A DNA stretch of 64,000 nucleotides from Pedobacter ginsengisoli. Its GTDB lineage: Bacteria; Bacteroidota; Bacteroidia; Sphingobacteriales; Sphingobacteriaceae. Positions 1 to 8,236 of this stretch are shown here, piece by piece; within the stretch, counting starts at the first letter, position 1, and each line of letters opens with the position of its first letter. Location: NCBI RefSeq assembly GCF_002736205.1, contig NZ_CP024091.1, forward strand, positions 3,903,555 through 3,967,554, given 5' to 3'. The notes below the pieces were generated by a model. It was not told where the DNA came from. It saw only the letters and a program-made list of their open reading frames with translations, and did not search any database. Both the position numbers and the translations under genes were made by a program.

Positions 1-140
1 ATAAGCTACAAATGTCGAACTCTTTTATAGATGATTTGCATGCAGCAGCCGGTTTAGAGGACTGTCCATAATAGGATAAGCATATTAGAAATCGGGTAAA
101 TAAATTATACGATCTCATCCAGCTATGAACTAATAATGGG

Positions 141-479
141 TTATTTTTCAGAAACAATAGACTTAACAGCTTGTTCCAGATCAGGCAGCTTTGAAATTAT
201 GATATCCCAGACAATATCATAATCAACGCCAAAATAATCGTGAATCAGCCGATTACGAGTATTCGACATCTTTCTCCACTCCACTTCCGGATGCTCCAAT
301 TTAAAATCAGGATCCACTTTTGCACTTGCTTCGCCGATAATCTCAAGGCTTCGGATAATCGCTCTTGACAATACAGGGTCGTTTATCACGAAATCCTTTT
401 CTTTTCCTTTAACTGCATTCAGTACAAAAGAAACCTCGTCAAGTATGTGATTAAGTAATTCGATGTTAGATAGCAACAT
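141..479 (-). CDS. hepT: HepT-like RNase toxin (DUF86)
   Basis: A 112-residue, mostly helical protein of the HepT/DUF86 family, the toxin of MntA/HepT (type VII) modules. The family motif RX4HXY is present as R75-NRLI-H80-D-Y82; in characterised members this is the RNase site, and the tyrosine is the residue AMPylated by the partner antitoxin. The start codon lies inside the 3' end of the upstream nucleotidyltransferase gene (14-base overlap), so the two are almost certainly translated together. Length and motif are normal for the family. RNA cleavage and toxicity are inferred from the family, not seen here. Confidence 0.85.
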   Translation of the reverse strand: MLLSNIELLNHILDEVSFVLNAVKGKEKDFVINDPVLSRAIIRSLEIIGEASAKVDPDFKLEHPEVEWRKMSNTRNRLIHDYFGVDYDIVWDIIISKLPDLEQAVKSIVSEK

Positions 480-777
480 GTTCAGCCTCTTTTAATATAT
501 GTGGTCCTATATATTTGCTTAAAGATTGCGGTGTAACCACTTCTACCTTTCTACCCAGCAAATCTTCTAAAAAAAACGATAAGTCCATGAAATTATCATA
601 ACTTTTCTGCTTCGGATCAAAATCTATTAAAAGATCAACATCACTATCAGCATTGTATTTACCTGTAATAAATGAACCAAAAACACTAAGACTAGAAACA
701 CCATATGATCTCAATTTCTGGCCATTAGCCTTGAGCAATGAAATTAATGTCCGCTTATTTTGTACTGCAGTGTGCAT
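466..777 (-). CDS. mntA: MntA-like nucleotidyltransferase antitoxin
   Basis: A 103-residue minimal nucleotidyltransferase. The signature GSX10DXD is seen as G34-S35 followed by D46-V-D48, which binds metal and nucleotide. In MntA/HepT pairs this enzyme transfers AMP to the HepT tyrosine and neutralises it. The open frame extends upstream to 873, but that extension is Cys/Tyr-rich and runs into the tRNA terminator; the ATG at 777 (MHTAVQNK) gives the usual family N-terminus. It overlaps hepT by 14 bases. The order antitoxin then toxin is typical for this class. Confidence 0.85.
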   Translation of the reverse strand: MHTAVQNKRTLISLLKANGQKLRSYGVSSLSVFGSFITGKYNADSDVDLLIDFDPKQKSYDNFMDLSFFLEDLLGRKVEVVTPQSLSKYIGPHILKEAEHVAI

Positions 778-855
778 ATCACAAAGATACCCAATGAAAG
801 CATATATAGCAAGCGCTATATAATAACAGTTTGGGCCACAGATTTTTATTGGCAT

Positions 856-890
856 AAAAAAAGGAAACAACACATTGTGGTTGTTTCCTT
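856..890 (-). terminator. intrinsic terminator after tRNA-Glu
   Basis: A perfect 11-bp inverted repeat (AAGGAAACAAC at 861-871 and its complement at 880-890) with an 8-base loop. On the minus strand it is followed by a U-rich run (856-860). It begins just after the 3' end of the tRNA-Glu gene and should end the tRNA transcript before mntA. Confidence 0.85.
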
Positions 891-893
891 AAG

Positions 894-965
894 TAGCCCG
901 TAGGGGAATCGAACCCCTGTTTCCAGAATGAAAATCTGGCGTCCTCACCCCTAGACGAACGGGCC
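894..965 (-). tRNA. tRNA-Glu (TTC), copy 1
   Basis: A 72-base cloverleaf read on the minus strand. The acceptor stem GGCCCGT pairs with ACGGGCT with one G:U, the anticodon stem-loop is CCAGA-TTTTCAT-TCTGG giving anticodon TTC, and the T arm is GGGGT-TCGATTC-CCCTA with one mismatch-free core. CCA is not encoded. It is identical to the copy at 1173-1244 and lies downstream of a tRNA-fMet gene. Confidence 0.95.
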
Positions 966-1050
966 ATTTAGTTTAATTTGACCAATCTTAGATTTCTAAA
1001 TTACTAATTGCTTTCGTAATTCGTCAATCTACAACCGTAAATTAACTTGG

Positions 1051-1123
<73 letters not shown>

Positions 1124-1138
1124 CTATGTCTTTTTAAT

Positions 1139-1166
1139 AAAAAAACCGCTCATTTTTTAAAGCGGT
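1139..1166 (-). terminator. intrinsic terminator between tRNA cassettes
   Basis: The minus-strand transcript carries the stem ACCGCT / AGCGGT around an A-rich loop, followed by at least six U. It lies between the two tRNA-fMet/tRNA-Glu cassettes, so the upstream cassette can be terminated separately. Confidence 0.7.
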
Positions 1167-1172
1167 CTCTTG

Positions 1173-1244
1173 TAGCCCGTAGGGGAATCGAACCCCTGTT
1201 TCCAGAATGAAAATCTGGCGTCCTCACCCCTAGACGAACGGGCC
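1173..1244 (-). tRNA. tRNA-Glu (TTC), copy 2
   Basis: Same 72-base sequence as the gene at 894-965: anticodon TTC in the loop TTTTCAT, acceptor stem GGCCCGT/ACGGGCT, no encoded CCA. It follows the upstream tRNA-fMet copy on the minus strand after a 33-base spacer. Confidence 0.95.
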
Positions 1245-1277
1245 ATTAATTTGATCAACCTCAGTAAATCAACTTGG

Positions 1278-1350
<73 letters not shown>

Positions 1351-1460
1351 CTATATACAATTTGGCAGCTTTTGTTAAATCCTTAACTCTTCTTCCGAAT
1401 TGGAATGCAAAGATATAATTCGTTTCTTTGTGGTGCAAATTTATTTCAAAAAATATTTTT

Positions 1461-2339
1461 ATGTCGCATAAAGCAGGTTTTGTAAGTATCATAGGTAAGC
1501 CCAATGTGGGTAAATCAACCTTAATGAATGCCCTGGTGGGCGAAAAGCTTTCAATCATCACTCCGAAAGCCCAAACAACCCGCCACCGTATTTTAGGAAT
1601 TGTTAATGAAGAAGACTACCAAATAGTTTTTTCTGACACCCCGGGCATCATAAAACCTAGATATGGCCTGCAGGATTCTATGATGAGCTCAGTAAAAGGT
1701 GCACTAACTGATGCCGATCTGATCCTCTTTGTTACCGACATAAATGAACAGCACGACGAGAATGATGTATTAGAGAAAATCATCAATACTACAATTCCAA
1801 TGATCGTGCTAATCAACAAAATCGACAATGCAACCCAGGAACAGGTAGATGAAAAGGCAGCGTACTGGAAAGAAAAACTAAATCCAAAGCATATATATGC
1901 CATCTCTGCCCTGCACAACTACAATCTTGAAGGCATTCTGGCCATGATTTTAGACCACCTGCCTGAACATGCACCTTTTTATGATAAAGATGACCTTACA
2001 GATCGTAACCAAAGATTCTTCGTATCAGAAATCATCAGAGAAAAGATCTTTAACAACTATCAGAAAGAAATCCCCTACAGCACAGAGGTAGTGATAACTT
2101 CATTTAAAGAAGAAGAAAAAATCACAAGAATCAGTGCTGAAATTATTGTAGAGCGCGATTCTCAAAAAAACATCCTGATAGGAAAAGGCGGCGCAAGTCT
2201 TAAAAAAGTAGGCATGGAAGCCCGCAAGGATATCGAGAAATTTTTGGATCAGAAAGTATTTCTTGAAACCTTTGTAAAAGTAATTCCCGACTGGCGCAGT
2301 AAAAAGAACTACTTAAAAGGTTTCGGGTACGAAAATTAA
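1461..2339 (+). CDS. era: GTPase Era
   Basis: A 292-residue GTPase that binds 16S rRNA and helps 30S subunit maturation. The N-terminal G domain shows G1 GKPNVGKST (residues 12-20), G3 DTPG (59-62) and G4 NKID (about 122); the C-terminal KH domain carries ILIGKGGASLKK near residue 240. The frame is open from 1428, but the first 11 codons are not typical; ATG at 1461 (MSHKAGFVSI) gives the usual Era start. The next gene is der, 47 bases downstream. Confidence 0.96.
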   Translation: MSHKAGFVSIIGKPNVGKSTLMNALVGEKLSIITPKAQTTRHRILGIVNEEDYQIVFSDTPGIIKPRYGLQDSMMSSVKGALTDADLILFVTDINEQHDENDVLEKIINTTIPMIVLINKIDNATQEQVDEKAAYWKEKLNPKHIYAISALHNYNLEGILAMILDHLPEHAPFYDKDDLTDRNQRFFVSEIIREKIFNNYQKEIPYSTEVVITSFKEEEKITRISAEIIVERDSQKNILIGKGGASLKKVGMEARKDIEKFLDQKVFLETFVKVIPDWRSKKNYLKGFGYEN

Positions 2340-2350
2340 GCTTACCTTTG
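2321..2350 (+). promoter_or_regulatory. possible promoter for der
   Basis: An exact TAnnTTTG element (TACCTTTG, 2343-2350) lies 36 bases before the der start, with TTTC at 2321-2324 near the -33 position (spacing 18). This fits the Bacteroidota primary sigma consensus and overlaps the era 3' end. The -33 match is imperfect. Confidence 0.4.
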
Positions 2351-2386
2351 CAACCCCTTAATAATTAATACAATTCACAACACAAT

Positions 2387-3688
2387 ATGAGCAATATTAT
2401 CGCAATCGTCGGAAGACCAAACGTAGGCAAATCTACCCTATTTAACCGCTTAACAGAAAGTCGTAAAGCAATTGTCGATGATTTTAGCGGCGTAACCCGC
2501 GACCGCCATTACGGTTCGGCCGAATGGATAGACAAACAATTCACCGTAATTGATACCGGTGGTTACGTAGCCAACTCTGAAGATGTTTTTGAAACAGCAA
2601 TCCGCGAACAGGTTGTTATCGCTATCGAAGAAGCAACAGCATTATTATTCCTGGTTGATGTAACAACCGGAATTACCGACCTTGACGATGAAATTGCACA
2701 ACTACTTAGAAGAAGCAATAAACCTGTATTTGTAGTAGTAAACAAGGTTGATAACACCCAATTACAAAACGACGCTGCTGTATTCTACGGATTTGGCCTT
2801 GGCGAAATCTACCCTATCTCGTCTATGACAGGATCAGGAACAGGCGACCTTCTTGATGAGGTGATCAAAAACTTTGAAGATCTTCCTGAAGAAGAAAACA
2901 CCCTTCCTAAAATCACAATTGTAGGCCGTCCAAACGTTGGTAAATCATCTTTAATCAACGCCCTGATCGGCAAGGACAGAAACATTGTTACTCCAATAGC
3001 AGGAACTACCAGAGATTCTATACATATCCACTACAACCAGTTCGGCCATGAATTTATGTTTATCGATACTGCTGGTTTACGTAAAAAAACCAAGGTAAAA
3101 GAGAACATCGAATTCTATTCTGTAATGCGTACCATTAAAGCATTGGAAGAAGCCGATGTGGTTATCCTGATGGTTGATGCAACTGAAGGCCTGGAGTCGC
3201 AAGATGTAAACATCTTCCACCTTGCAGAGAAAAACAAAAAAGGCGTTGTAGTGCTGGTAAACAAGTGGGATTTAATAGAGAAAGACAACAAAACGGCTAA
3301 AGCTTTTGAAGACCAGATCCGTCAGAAATTACAGCCATTTACTGATATCCCAATTATTTTCACTTCAGTAGTAACCAAACAACGTATTTTCCAGGCAATA
3401 GAAACAGCGCTTGAAGTATATAAAAACAGAAGCAAAAAAATCCCTACATCTAAGTTAAACGATGTAATGTTGCCGATTATAGAGAACTATCCGCCACCTG
3501 CGTTAAAAGGAAAATACATTAAAATAAAATACATTACACAGATCAACGGAACATCTCCAATGTTTGCATTCTTCTGTAACTTACCTCAATACATTAAAGA
3601 ACCTTACAAAAGGTTTATAGAAAATAAGCTTCGCGAACATTTCAATTTTAGCGGAGTGCCAATCCAGATTTATTTCAGACAGAAATAA
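2387..3688 (+). CDS. der: GTPase Der (EngA), ribosome assembly
   Basis: A 433-residue protein with two tandem G domains and a C-terminal KH-like domain, needed for 50S subunit assembly. The first G domain has GRPNVGKST at 9-17. The second has GRPNVGKSS from 180, DTAG near 228 and NKWD at 292. Length is normal. It follows era with a likely promoter of its own and converges on the C-terminal protease gene with only two bases between the stop codons. Confidence 0.97.
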   Translation: MSNIIAIVGRPNVGKSTLFNRLTESRKAIVDDFSGVTRDRHYGSAEWIDKQFTVIDTGGYVANSEDVFETAIREQVVIAIEEATALLFLVDVTTGITDLDDEIAQLLRRSNKPVFVVVNKVDNTQLQNDAAVFYGFGLGEIYPISSMTGSGTGDLLDEVIKNFEDLPEEENTLPKITIVGRPNVGKSSLINALIGKDRNIVTPIAGTTRDSIHIHYNQFGHEFMFIDTAGLRKKTKVKENIEFYSVMRTIKALEEADVVILMVDATEGLESQDVNIFHLAEKNKKGVVVLVNKWDLIEKDNKTAKAFEDQIRQKLQPFTDIPIIFTSVVTKQRIFQAIETALEVYKNRSKKIPTSKLNDVMLPIIENYPPPALKGKYIKIKYITQINGTSPMFAFFCNLPQYIKEPYKRFIENKLREHFNFSGVPIQIYFRQK

Positions 3689-3690
3689 GC

Positions 3691-5265
3691 TTATTGCAAG
3701 CTTGTTAACGCCTGTTTTACCATAGCATCACTTAGGTTAAGCGCTTTATAATAACCCGCATCACCTAAGTGATACTTGCATAAAAGCACCTTCATATCAT
3801 TTAAAATAAGTGGTTTTGCCAAAGCCAGCTGCTTTTGGTCAACAACCACATTCCGGTTCTGGATATACTTCAGCAGATCCCTATAGTCAGCATCGCTCAC
3901 ATTAAAAGTAGCCAGGTTCTGCTCAATAAACGGAGCCGAGTACCTGCTGGCCAGAACATCGTAAACAAAATCAAACAATATCTTTTTCGAGGCCAGCGTA
4001 GTATAACATTTGTTATACCCCATGGTATCCATTTTAACATAAATATCAGGCTGTATGCCACCAGCAGCAAATCTGCCCTTTACACTATCCTTTTTAACTA
4101 ACCTTTTTGAAGTAAGCTCGCCATCATTAAAGCGGTTCTCAATCTCTTCTTGATAAGCTTTATAGCCATCTTTATACGATTTCTGTATGCTTCTGCCCGA
4201 TGGGGTATAGTAACGTGCAATGGTTAAGTTCAATGCCGACCCATCTACAAAAGGAAACTGCTCCTGAACAAGCCCTTTACCAAAAGACCTGCGTCCAATA
4301 ATAAGGCCCCTGTTAAGATCCTGAACCGCACCTGCCAGAATTTCGCTGGCCGAAGCCGTATTTTCATTAATCAGCACTACCAGCTTACCGTCTTCAAACT
4401 CGCCACCACCCGTAGCCACATAATCCGTACGTGGCTCATGCTTTCCCTCTGTATAAACAATCAGCTTATTTTCCTCAAGAATTTGATTGGCCAACCCGGT
4501 AGCAGCCGTTAAATATCCGCCGCCATTATCACGAAGATCGAGCACCAGTTTTTTCATCCCCGCAGCCTTAAGCGACTTAATCGACTCCACAAAATCACGG
4601 TCGGTTTCAGAACCGAACTTACTGATCCTCACATATCCAACCTCATTATTCAACATATACGAAGCATCAATACTGCTCACAACTACCCTGGCGCGTTTTA
4701 CAGTAAAAACAGTTGCCAGCGTACTGCCCGGATGCACAATAGTCAATTTTACCGCCGTACCTTTTTTCCCTTTAATTTTGCCAATCATCTGCTCGCGTGG
4801 CAAAGCCTGCCCGCTTACAGCAATTGTATCTATTTTAATAATCCTGTCGCCCTGCTTTATTCCTGCTAAAAATGCCGGCCCATCTTTAATTACATTGGTA
4901 ATCAGCAGTGTATCATTCAAAATATAATACTCAATACCAATCCCTTCAAAATTTCCATTTAAAGTTTCGGCAAATTCATTTGCTTTTGCCGGCGGAAGAT
5001 AGATGCTATGGGGGTCCAGTTTATGCAATAAACTATCAATAGGCAGGTTATTTAAACTATCGGCATTAACCTCATCAACGTAGTTTTTATTGATGATATG
5101 AAGAATTTCGTTCACCTTTTGGGCATTGTTATCTGCCACATAAGTTACCTTTTGGAAGTTGTACCCCTGGTCCTTCAAAAACTTGTACCCAAAAAACATC
5201 CCACCTATTAAAGTTACAGAATAAGTGAGGGCAATTAAGAGATTATATCGGGTATTCTTTTTCAT
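3691..5265 (-). CDS. C-terminal processing protease, S41 family
   Basis: A 524-residue serine protease with one N-terminal membrane segment (about 8-29), so it is probably anchored in the inner membrane and acts in the periplasm. A PDZ domain covers about 100-190 (GIGIEYYI, AGIKQGDRI). The S41 catalytic pair is Ser305 in TASASEIL and Lys330 in SFGKG, 25 residues apart as in characterised Ctp enzymes. A GTG at 5277 is in frame, but ATG at 5265 (MKKNTRYN) leads straight into the signal/anchor. It is divergent from murQ. Confidence 0.92.
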   Translation of the reverse strand: MKKNTRYNLLIALTYSVTLIGGMFFGYKFLKDQGYNFQKVTYVADNNAQKVNEILHIINKNYVDEVNADSLNNLPIDSLLHKLDPHSIYLPPAKANEFAETLNGNFEGIGIEYYILNDTLLITNVIKDGPAFLAGIKQGDRIIKIDTIAVSGQALPREQMIGKIKGKKGTAVKLTIVHPGSTLATVFTVKRARVVVSSIDASYMLNNEVGYVRISKFGSETDRDFVESIKSLKAAGMKKLVLDLRDNGGGYLTAATGLANQILEENKLIVYTEGKHEPRTDYVATGGGEFEDGKLVVLINENTASASEILAGAVQDLNRGLIIGRRSFGKGLVQEQFPFVDGSALNLTIARYYTPSGRSIQKSYKDGYKAYQEEIENRFNDGELTSKRLVKKDSVKGRFAAGGIQPDIYVKMDTMGYNKCYTTLASKKILFDFVYDVLASRYSAPFIEQNLATFNVSDADYRDLLKYIQNRNVVVDQKQLALAKPLILNDMKVLLCKYHLGDAGYYKALNLSDAMVKQALTSLQ

Positions 5266-5368
5266 TGGTAAATACACCGTAAAGGTACAAAATTACACTG
5301 TTATATAATAAATTAACCTCTTCTGATTTACATTTGTTTAGTATTTTTTCTATTACTTCGAAACTTAC

Positions 5369-5395
5369 AATCAATTCTCTAATTTTGAATTGATT
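5369..5395. repeat. inverted repeat upstream of murQ
   Basis: A perfect 9-bp inverted repeat, AATCAATTC (5369-5377) and GAATTGATT (5387-5395), with a 9-base spacer in the ctp/murQ intergenic region, 58 bases before the murQ ATG. It could be a regulator site or an RNA hairpin. In A+T-rich DNA it could also be chance. Confidence 0.35.
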
Positions 5396-5452
5396 TCCCC
5401 TATTATTTCCGCGTTAACAAGAAAATCACGAATTTTAACAAAAATTAGACTA

Positions 5453-6258
5453 ATGATAAGAGTAACCGAGCAAGAGTCAACGTACCACGATATTGATAAA
5501 ATGTCTGTACTGGAAATTCTGAAGGGCATAAATGATGAAGACAAAACAGTACCTGATGCTGTGGAAAAGGTAATTCCCCAGATAGAGAAACTGGCTTCTG
5601 CTGTTGCCGAGCGAATGATAAAGGGGGAAGGTTATTTTACATCGGCGCCGGTACAAGCGGCCGGTTAGGCGTTGTTGACGCATCAGAATGTCCTCCTACC
5701 TTTGGCGTTCCGTTTGATTGGGTGGTTGGGATTATTGCCGGTGGCGACACCGCTATACGCAGGGCCGTTGAAAATGCTGAAGATGATGACAAACAAGCAT
5801 GGCTTGATTTGCAGGAATTTAAAATAGATGCTAACGACTGTTTAATTGGCCTTGCCGCATCGGGAACCACACCATATGTTATTGGTGGGCTAAACACTGC
5901 ACGTAAAAATGGTGTTTTAACCGGTTGCATTGTATGTAATGAGGGTGGCCCTATAGCTGCAGAAAGCGATTTCCCCGTTGAAGTTGTAGTTGGCCCTGAA
6001 TTTTTAACAGGATCTACCCGCATGAAATCTGGAACTGCACAAAAACTGGTGCTGAACATGCTAAGTACTACTGTGATGATAAAACTGGGCAGGGTAAAAG
6101 GCAATAAAATGGTGGATATGCAACTGACCAATCATAAACTGGTTGACAGGGGCACGCAAATGGTAATGGACGAACTGAAGATAGATTATGAACATGCCGC
6201 CGACCTGCTTATCCGTTACGGAAGCGTACGCAAGGCGGTCGAATCTACTCATAAATAA
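5453..6258 (+). pseudogene. murQ: N-acetylmuramic acid 6-phosphate etherase, frameshifted
   Basis: MurQ cleaves the lactyl ether of MurNAc-6-P in peptidoglycan recycling. The reading frame breaks near 5623-5627, a run of five G. The first frame gives the normal N-terminus (MIRVTEQEST) but ends at 5668. The other frame supplies the conserved block LFYIGAGTSGRLGVVDASEC from about 5633 and then runs to 6258. One extra G would give K-G-G-R-L-F-Y and a full product of 268 residues. All later conserved parts are intact, so this is either a very recent mutation or a homopolymer sequencing error. The gene after it starts 6 bases downstream. Confidence 0.85.
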
Positions 6259-6264
6259 CCCAAC

Positions 6265-6834
6265 ATGCACGAAATAGAACCTTACTATCAATGGCGCGAT
6301 GATTATATCGCGTCAGAAGATGAGCGTTCGCCATTCTACAACACTGAATATTCGGAGTTTTATTTCGATAAACAGCTGTATAATTTTCTTATTCACCCCC
6401 AGTGGGACGATTTCGGATCAAGCACCATGTACCTTAAAGTACTTTTTGTTGATTACGACAGAAATTATGCAATAATTGAGTTTATTGGCGAATGGAACGA
6501 TGCTATTGGCAACGACATTATGCTCCTGAAGCGCGAAATCATTGAACTGATGATGGACGAAGGCATAAACAAATTCATACTGATCGGCGAAAACATACTG
6601 AACTTTCACGCTTCTGAAGATAGCTACTACGAAGAGTGGTTTCAGGAAGTGGAAGACGGATGGATTACAGGGGTTAATTTCCAGGAGCATGTGATCAATG
6701 AATTCCGCAGCAGTAATATCGATTACTACATCAATTTTGGTGGCGAACTTGACGATATGGCATGGAGAACCCTAAAACCACTCCAGTTTTTCAAGAAAGT
6801 TGAAGAAATCCTGACAAAAAGGCTAGGGGCATAG
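6265..6834 (+). CDS. conserved hypothetical protein next to murQ
   Basis: A 189-residue acidic soluble protein that I do not recognise. It has no signal peptide, membrane segment or cysteine cluster. It is rich in Asp, Glu, Tyr and Trp (for example YYQWRDDY near the start and YYEEWFQEVEDGW in the middle) and looks like a mixed alpha/beta domain. It starts 6 bases after the murQ stop, so it is probably co-transcribed with murQ. No function is assigned. Confidence 0.8.
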   Translation: MHEIEPYYQWRDDYIASEDERSPFYNTEYSEFYFDKQLYNFLIHPQWDDFGSSTMYLKVLFVDYDRNYAIIEFIGEWNDAIGNDIMLLKREIIELMMDEGINKFILIGENILNFHASEDSYYEEWFQEVEDGWITGVNFQEHVINEFRSSNIDYYINFGGELDDMAWRTLKPLQFFKKVEEILTKRLGA

Positions 6835-6836
6835 CT

Positions 6837-6866
6837 TTTGTTAGAATGAAACAATTTGTATCTTTA
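6837..6866 (+). promoter_or_regulatory. possible promoter for the BI-1 family gene
   Basis: TTTG (6837-6840), 18 bases, then TATCTTTA (6859-6866), one mismatch from TAnnTTTG. It lies 17 bases before the ATG at 6883. Confidence 0.4.
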
Positions 6867-6882
6867 AATAAATTTAAAACAC

Positions 6883-7635
6883 ATGAATAATAACAATAAT
6901 AATGATTGGTCGCAACAATCGGTTTTCGTAGAAGACTTAACCGGTAAGGTTGCCAAGAAATTCTTTGCGAATGTTTTTTTATGGATGTTTGTAGCACTAA
7001 GTGTTTCTACAGTAGTAGCATTTTATCTGGCTACCAATACCGAATTGCTTCGTACTTTTTTTGATGCTCAAACCGGAAAACCTAATATACTTGGCTGGGT
7101 AGTGATGCTTTCGCCTCTTGGAATATCATTGGTGATGAACGGAGGACTAAGCAGGTTGTCGTATGGTGCCATAGTTGGTCTTTTTATACTATTTGCGGCA
7201 TTACTGGGCATAAGCCTTAGTTCTGTTTTGCTGGTATATACTTCTGCTTCTATCATTAGCTGCTTTGCAGGCGCTGCCGGAATATTCGGTATAATGGCAT
7301 TTATGGGCTATACCACTAACGTTGATTTAAGCAAATTTGGCCCTATCTTAATGATCGGGGTTGTAGGCTTAATTATCGCAAGTGTGGCAAACATATTCAT
7401 TCAAAGCGAAGGCTTTAGCTTGTTTATGGCTTATGCAGGTATTGCTATTTTTACTGCATTAACAGCTTTTCACGTTCAAATGTTAAAAAGAATTGGACAG
7501 GGAATAGAAGAAAGCGGCGCGCAAATGCTTGATACTGATGCTAAAAAACTAGCCATCATTGGTGCAATGTCACTTTACGTCACTTTCATCAACATATTCT
7601 TATCATTATTAAGAATATTCGGCGACAGAAGATAA
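6883..7635 (+). CDS. Bax inhibitor-1/YccA family membrane protein
   Basis: A 250-residue integral membrane protein of the BI-1/YccA family, with about seven hydrophobic segments between residues 28 and 245. The Asn-rich N-terminus (MNNNNNNDW) is cytoplasmic. Characterised relatives are pH-sensitive Ca2+ leak channels, or in E. coli (YccA) interact with the FtsH protease; the role here is unknown. It ends in a strong terminator. Confidence 0.9.
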   Translation: MNNNNNNDWSQQSVFVEDLTGKVAKKFFANVFLWMFVALSVSTVVAFYLATNTELLRTFFDAQTGKPNILGWVVMLSPLGISLVMNGGLSRLSYGAIVGLFILFAALLGISLSSVLLVYTSASIISCFAGAAGIFGIMAFMGYTTNVDLSKFGPILMIGVVGLIIASVANIFIQSEGFSLFMAYAGIAIFTALTAFHVQMLKRIGQGIEESGAQMLDTDAKKLAIIGAMSLYVTFINIFLSLLRIFGDRR

Positions 7636-7664
7636 TAACCTGTTTGTTAAACCATATTGAATGA

Positions 7665-7694
7665 AAGGCCAAGCTGCTCAGCTTGGCCTTTTTT
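7665..7694 (+). terminator. intrinsic terminator after the BI-1 family gene
   Basis: A perfect 10-bp stem, AAGGCCAAGC (7665-7674) and GCTTGGCCTT (7681-7690), with a 6-base loop and six T at 7689-7694. Confidence 0.93.
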
Positions 7695-7973
7695 ATGCTA
7701 TCATTTAAATGTTAAGCCAAAAATATAGGTCGGTTAGGTAAAAAATCGAACTTTTTTCAGCGTTTATACATAACAAAATTGGCCACATATTGCTCCATCA
7801 TTGTACAAACTCCTTCAAACCACTGTAATTCAATGTGTTCCAAAAGCTTAATTTTAACACATTTTTGCACGTTAAAATTTTGCTGTACAACCCTCAAATT
7901 CCAAAATAAAATTTCGATGCCTATTGCTAATTGGCTCTTCCGTACAATTTTATACTGCTTTAGCAGCCTAAAT
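7695..7973. other. non-coding A+T-rich stretch before the metH promoter
   Basis: No credible gene is visible. The only structure noted is a 9-bp inverted repeat, AATTTTAAC (7850-7858) and GTTAAAATT (7871-7879), followed by TTTG. A frame open over 7779-8036 has no family features and runs into the riboswitch, so it is not called. Confidence 0.6.
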
Positions 7974-8005
7974 TTTGGAAATGATTTTTCTTTGTTGCAC
8001 CTTTG
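7974..8005 (+). promoter_or_regulatory. promoter of the metH-metF transcript
   Basis: TTTG (7974-7977), 20 bases, then CACCTTTG (7998-8005), one mismatch from TAnnTTTG. A start 6-8 bases downstream would fall at about 8011, exactly where the SAM-I riboswitch begins. That agreement supports the call. Confidence 0.6.
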
Positions 8006-8010
8006 TAAAG

Positions 8011-8117
8011 CTTATAGAGAAAGACGGAGGGATTAGACCCTGCGAAGTCTTAGCAACCTGTGCTTACAAGGTGCTACATTCTACTGGAGCCAAACCATCG
8101 GTTCCCGAAAGATAAGT
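8011..8117 (+). ncRNA. SAM-I (S-box) riboswitch
   Basis: This leader carries the S-box conserved core: a P1 stem made by CTTAT at the 5' end and ATAAG at 8112-8116, then AGAGA, GGAGGGA, GACCC, GAAG, GCAACC (8051-8056), AAGGTGC and GAAAGAT near the 3' end. The RNA binds S-adenosylmethionine and lowers expression of methionine genes. It lies 120 bases before metH. No classic U-run terminator is obvious. A 7-bp stem AAAAGTC (8119-8125) / GACTTTT (8139-8145) just after P1 may be part of the expression platform, so whether control is at transcription or translation is open. Confidence 0.95.
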
Positions 8118-8236
8118 TAAAAGTCGACACCTAAACCGGACTTTTCGAATAAGCTTTGTATGTAATAAGTTCGGCACTTGTTTAGGCTCAGCCTCTATCA
8201 ACTTTAGCTTGTTACCTACTCATATTACTATTAAAA

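Noticed and set aside
3..71. A plus-strand frame of 22 codons that ends in TAA at 69-71 and might be the C-terminus of a gene entering from the left.
   Set aside because: Too short, and no family feature can be seen in the last residues (FIDDLHAAAGLEDCP).
779..967. Minus-strand ORF over the tRNA-Glu gene.
   Set aside because: It reads through a tRNA and its terminator, so it is not a gene.
3685..3696. 12-base palindrome AATAAGCTTATT at the der/ctp junction.
   Set aside because: It is made of two stop codons and flanking A/T. No loop or U run makes a terminator.
7779..8036. Plus-strand ORF of 85 codons upstream of the SAM riboswitch.
   Set aside because: It has no recognisable features, is Cys/Phe-rich in a low-complexity way, and overlaps the riboswitch.
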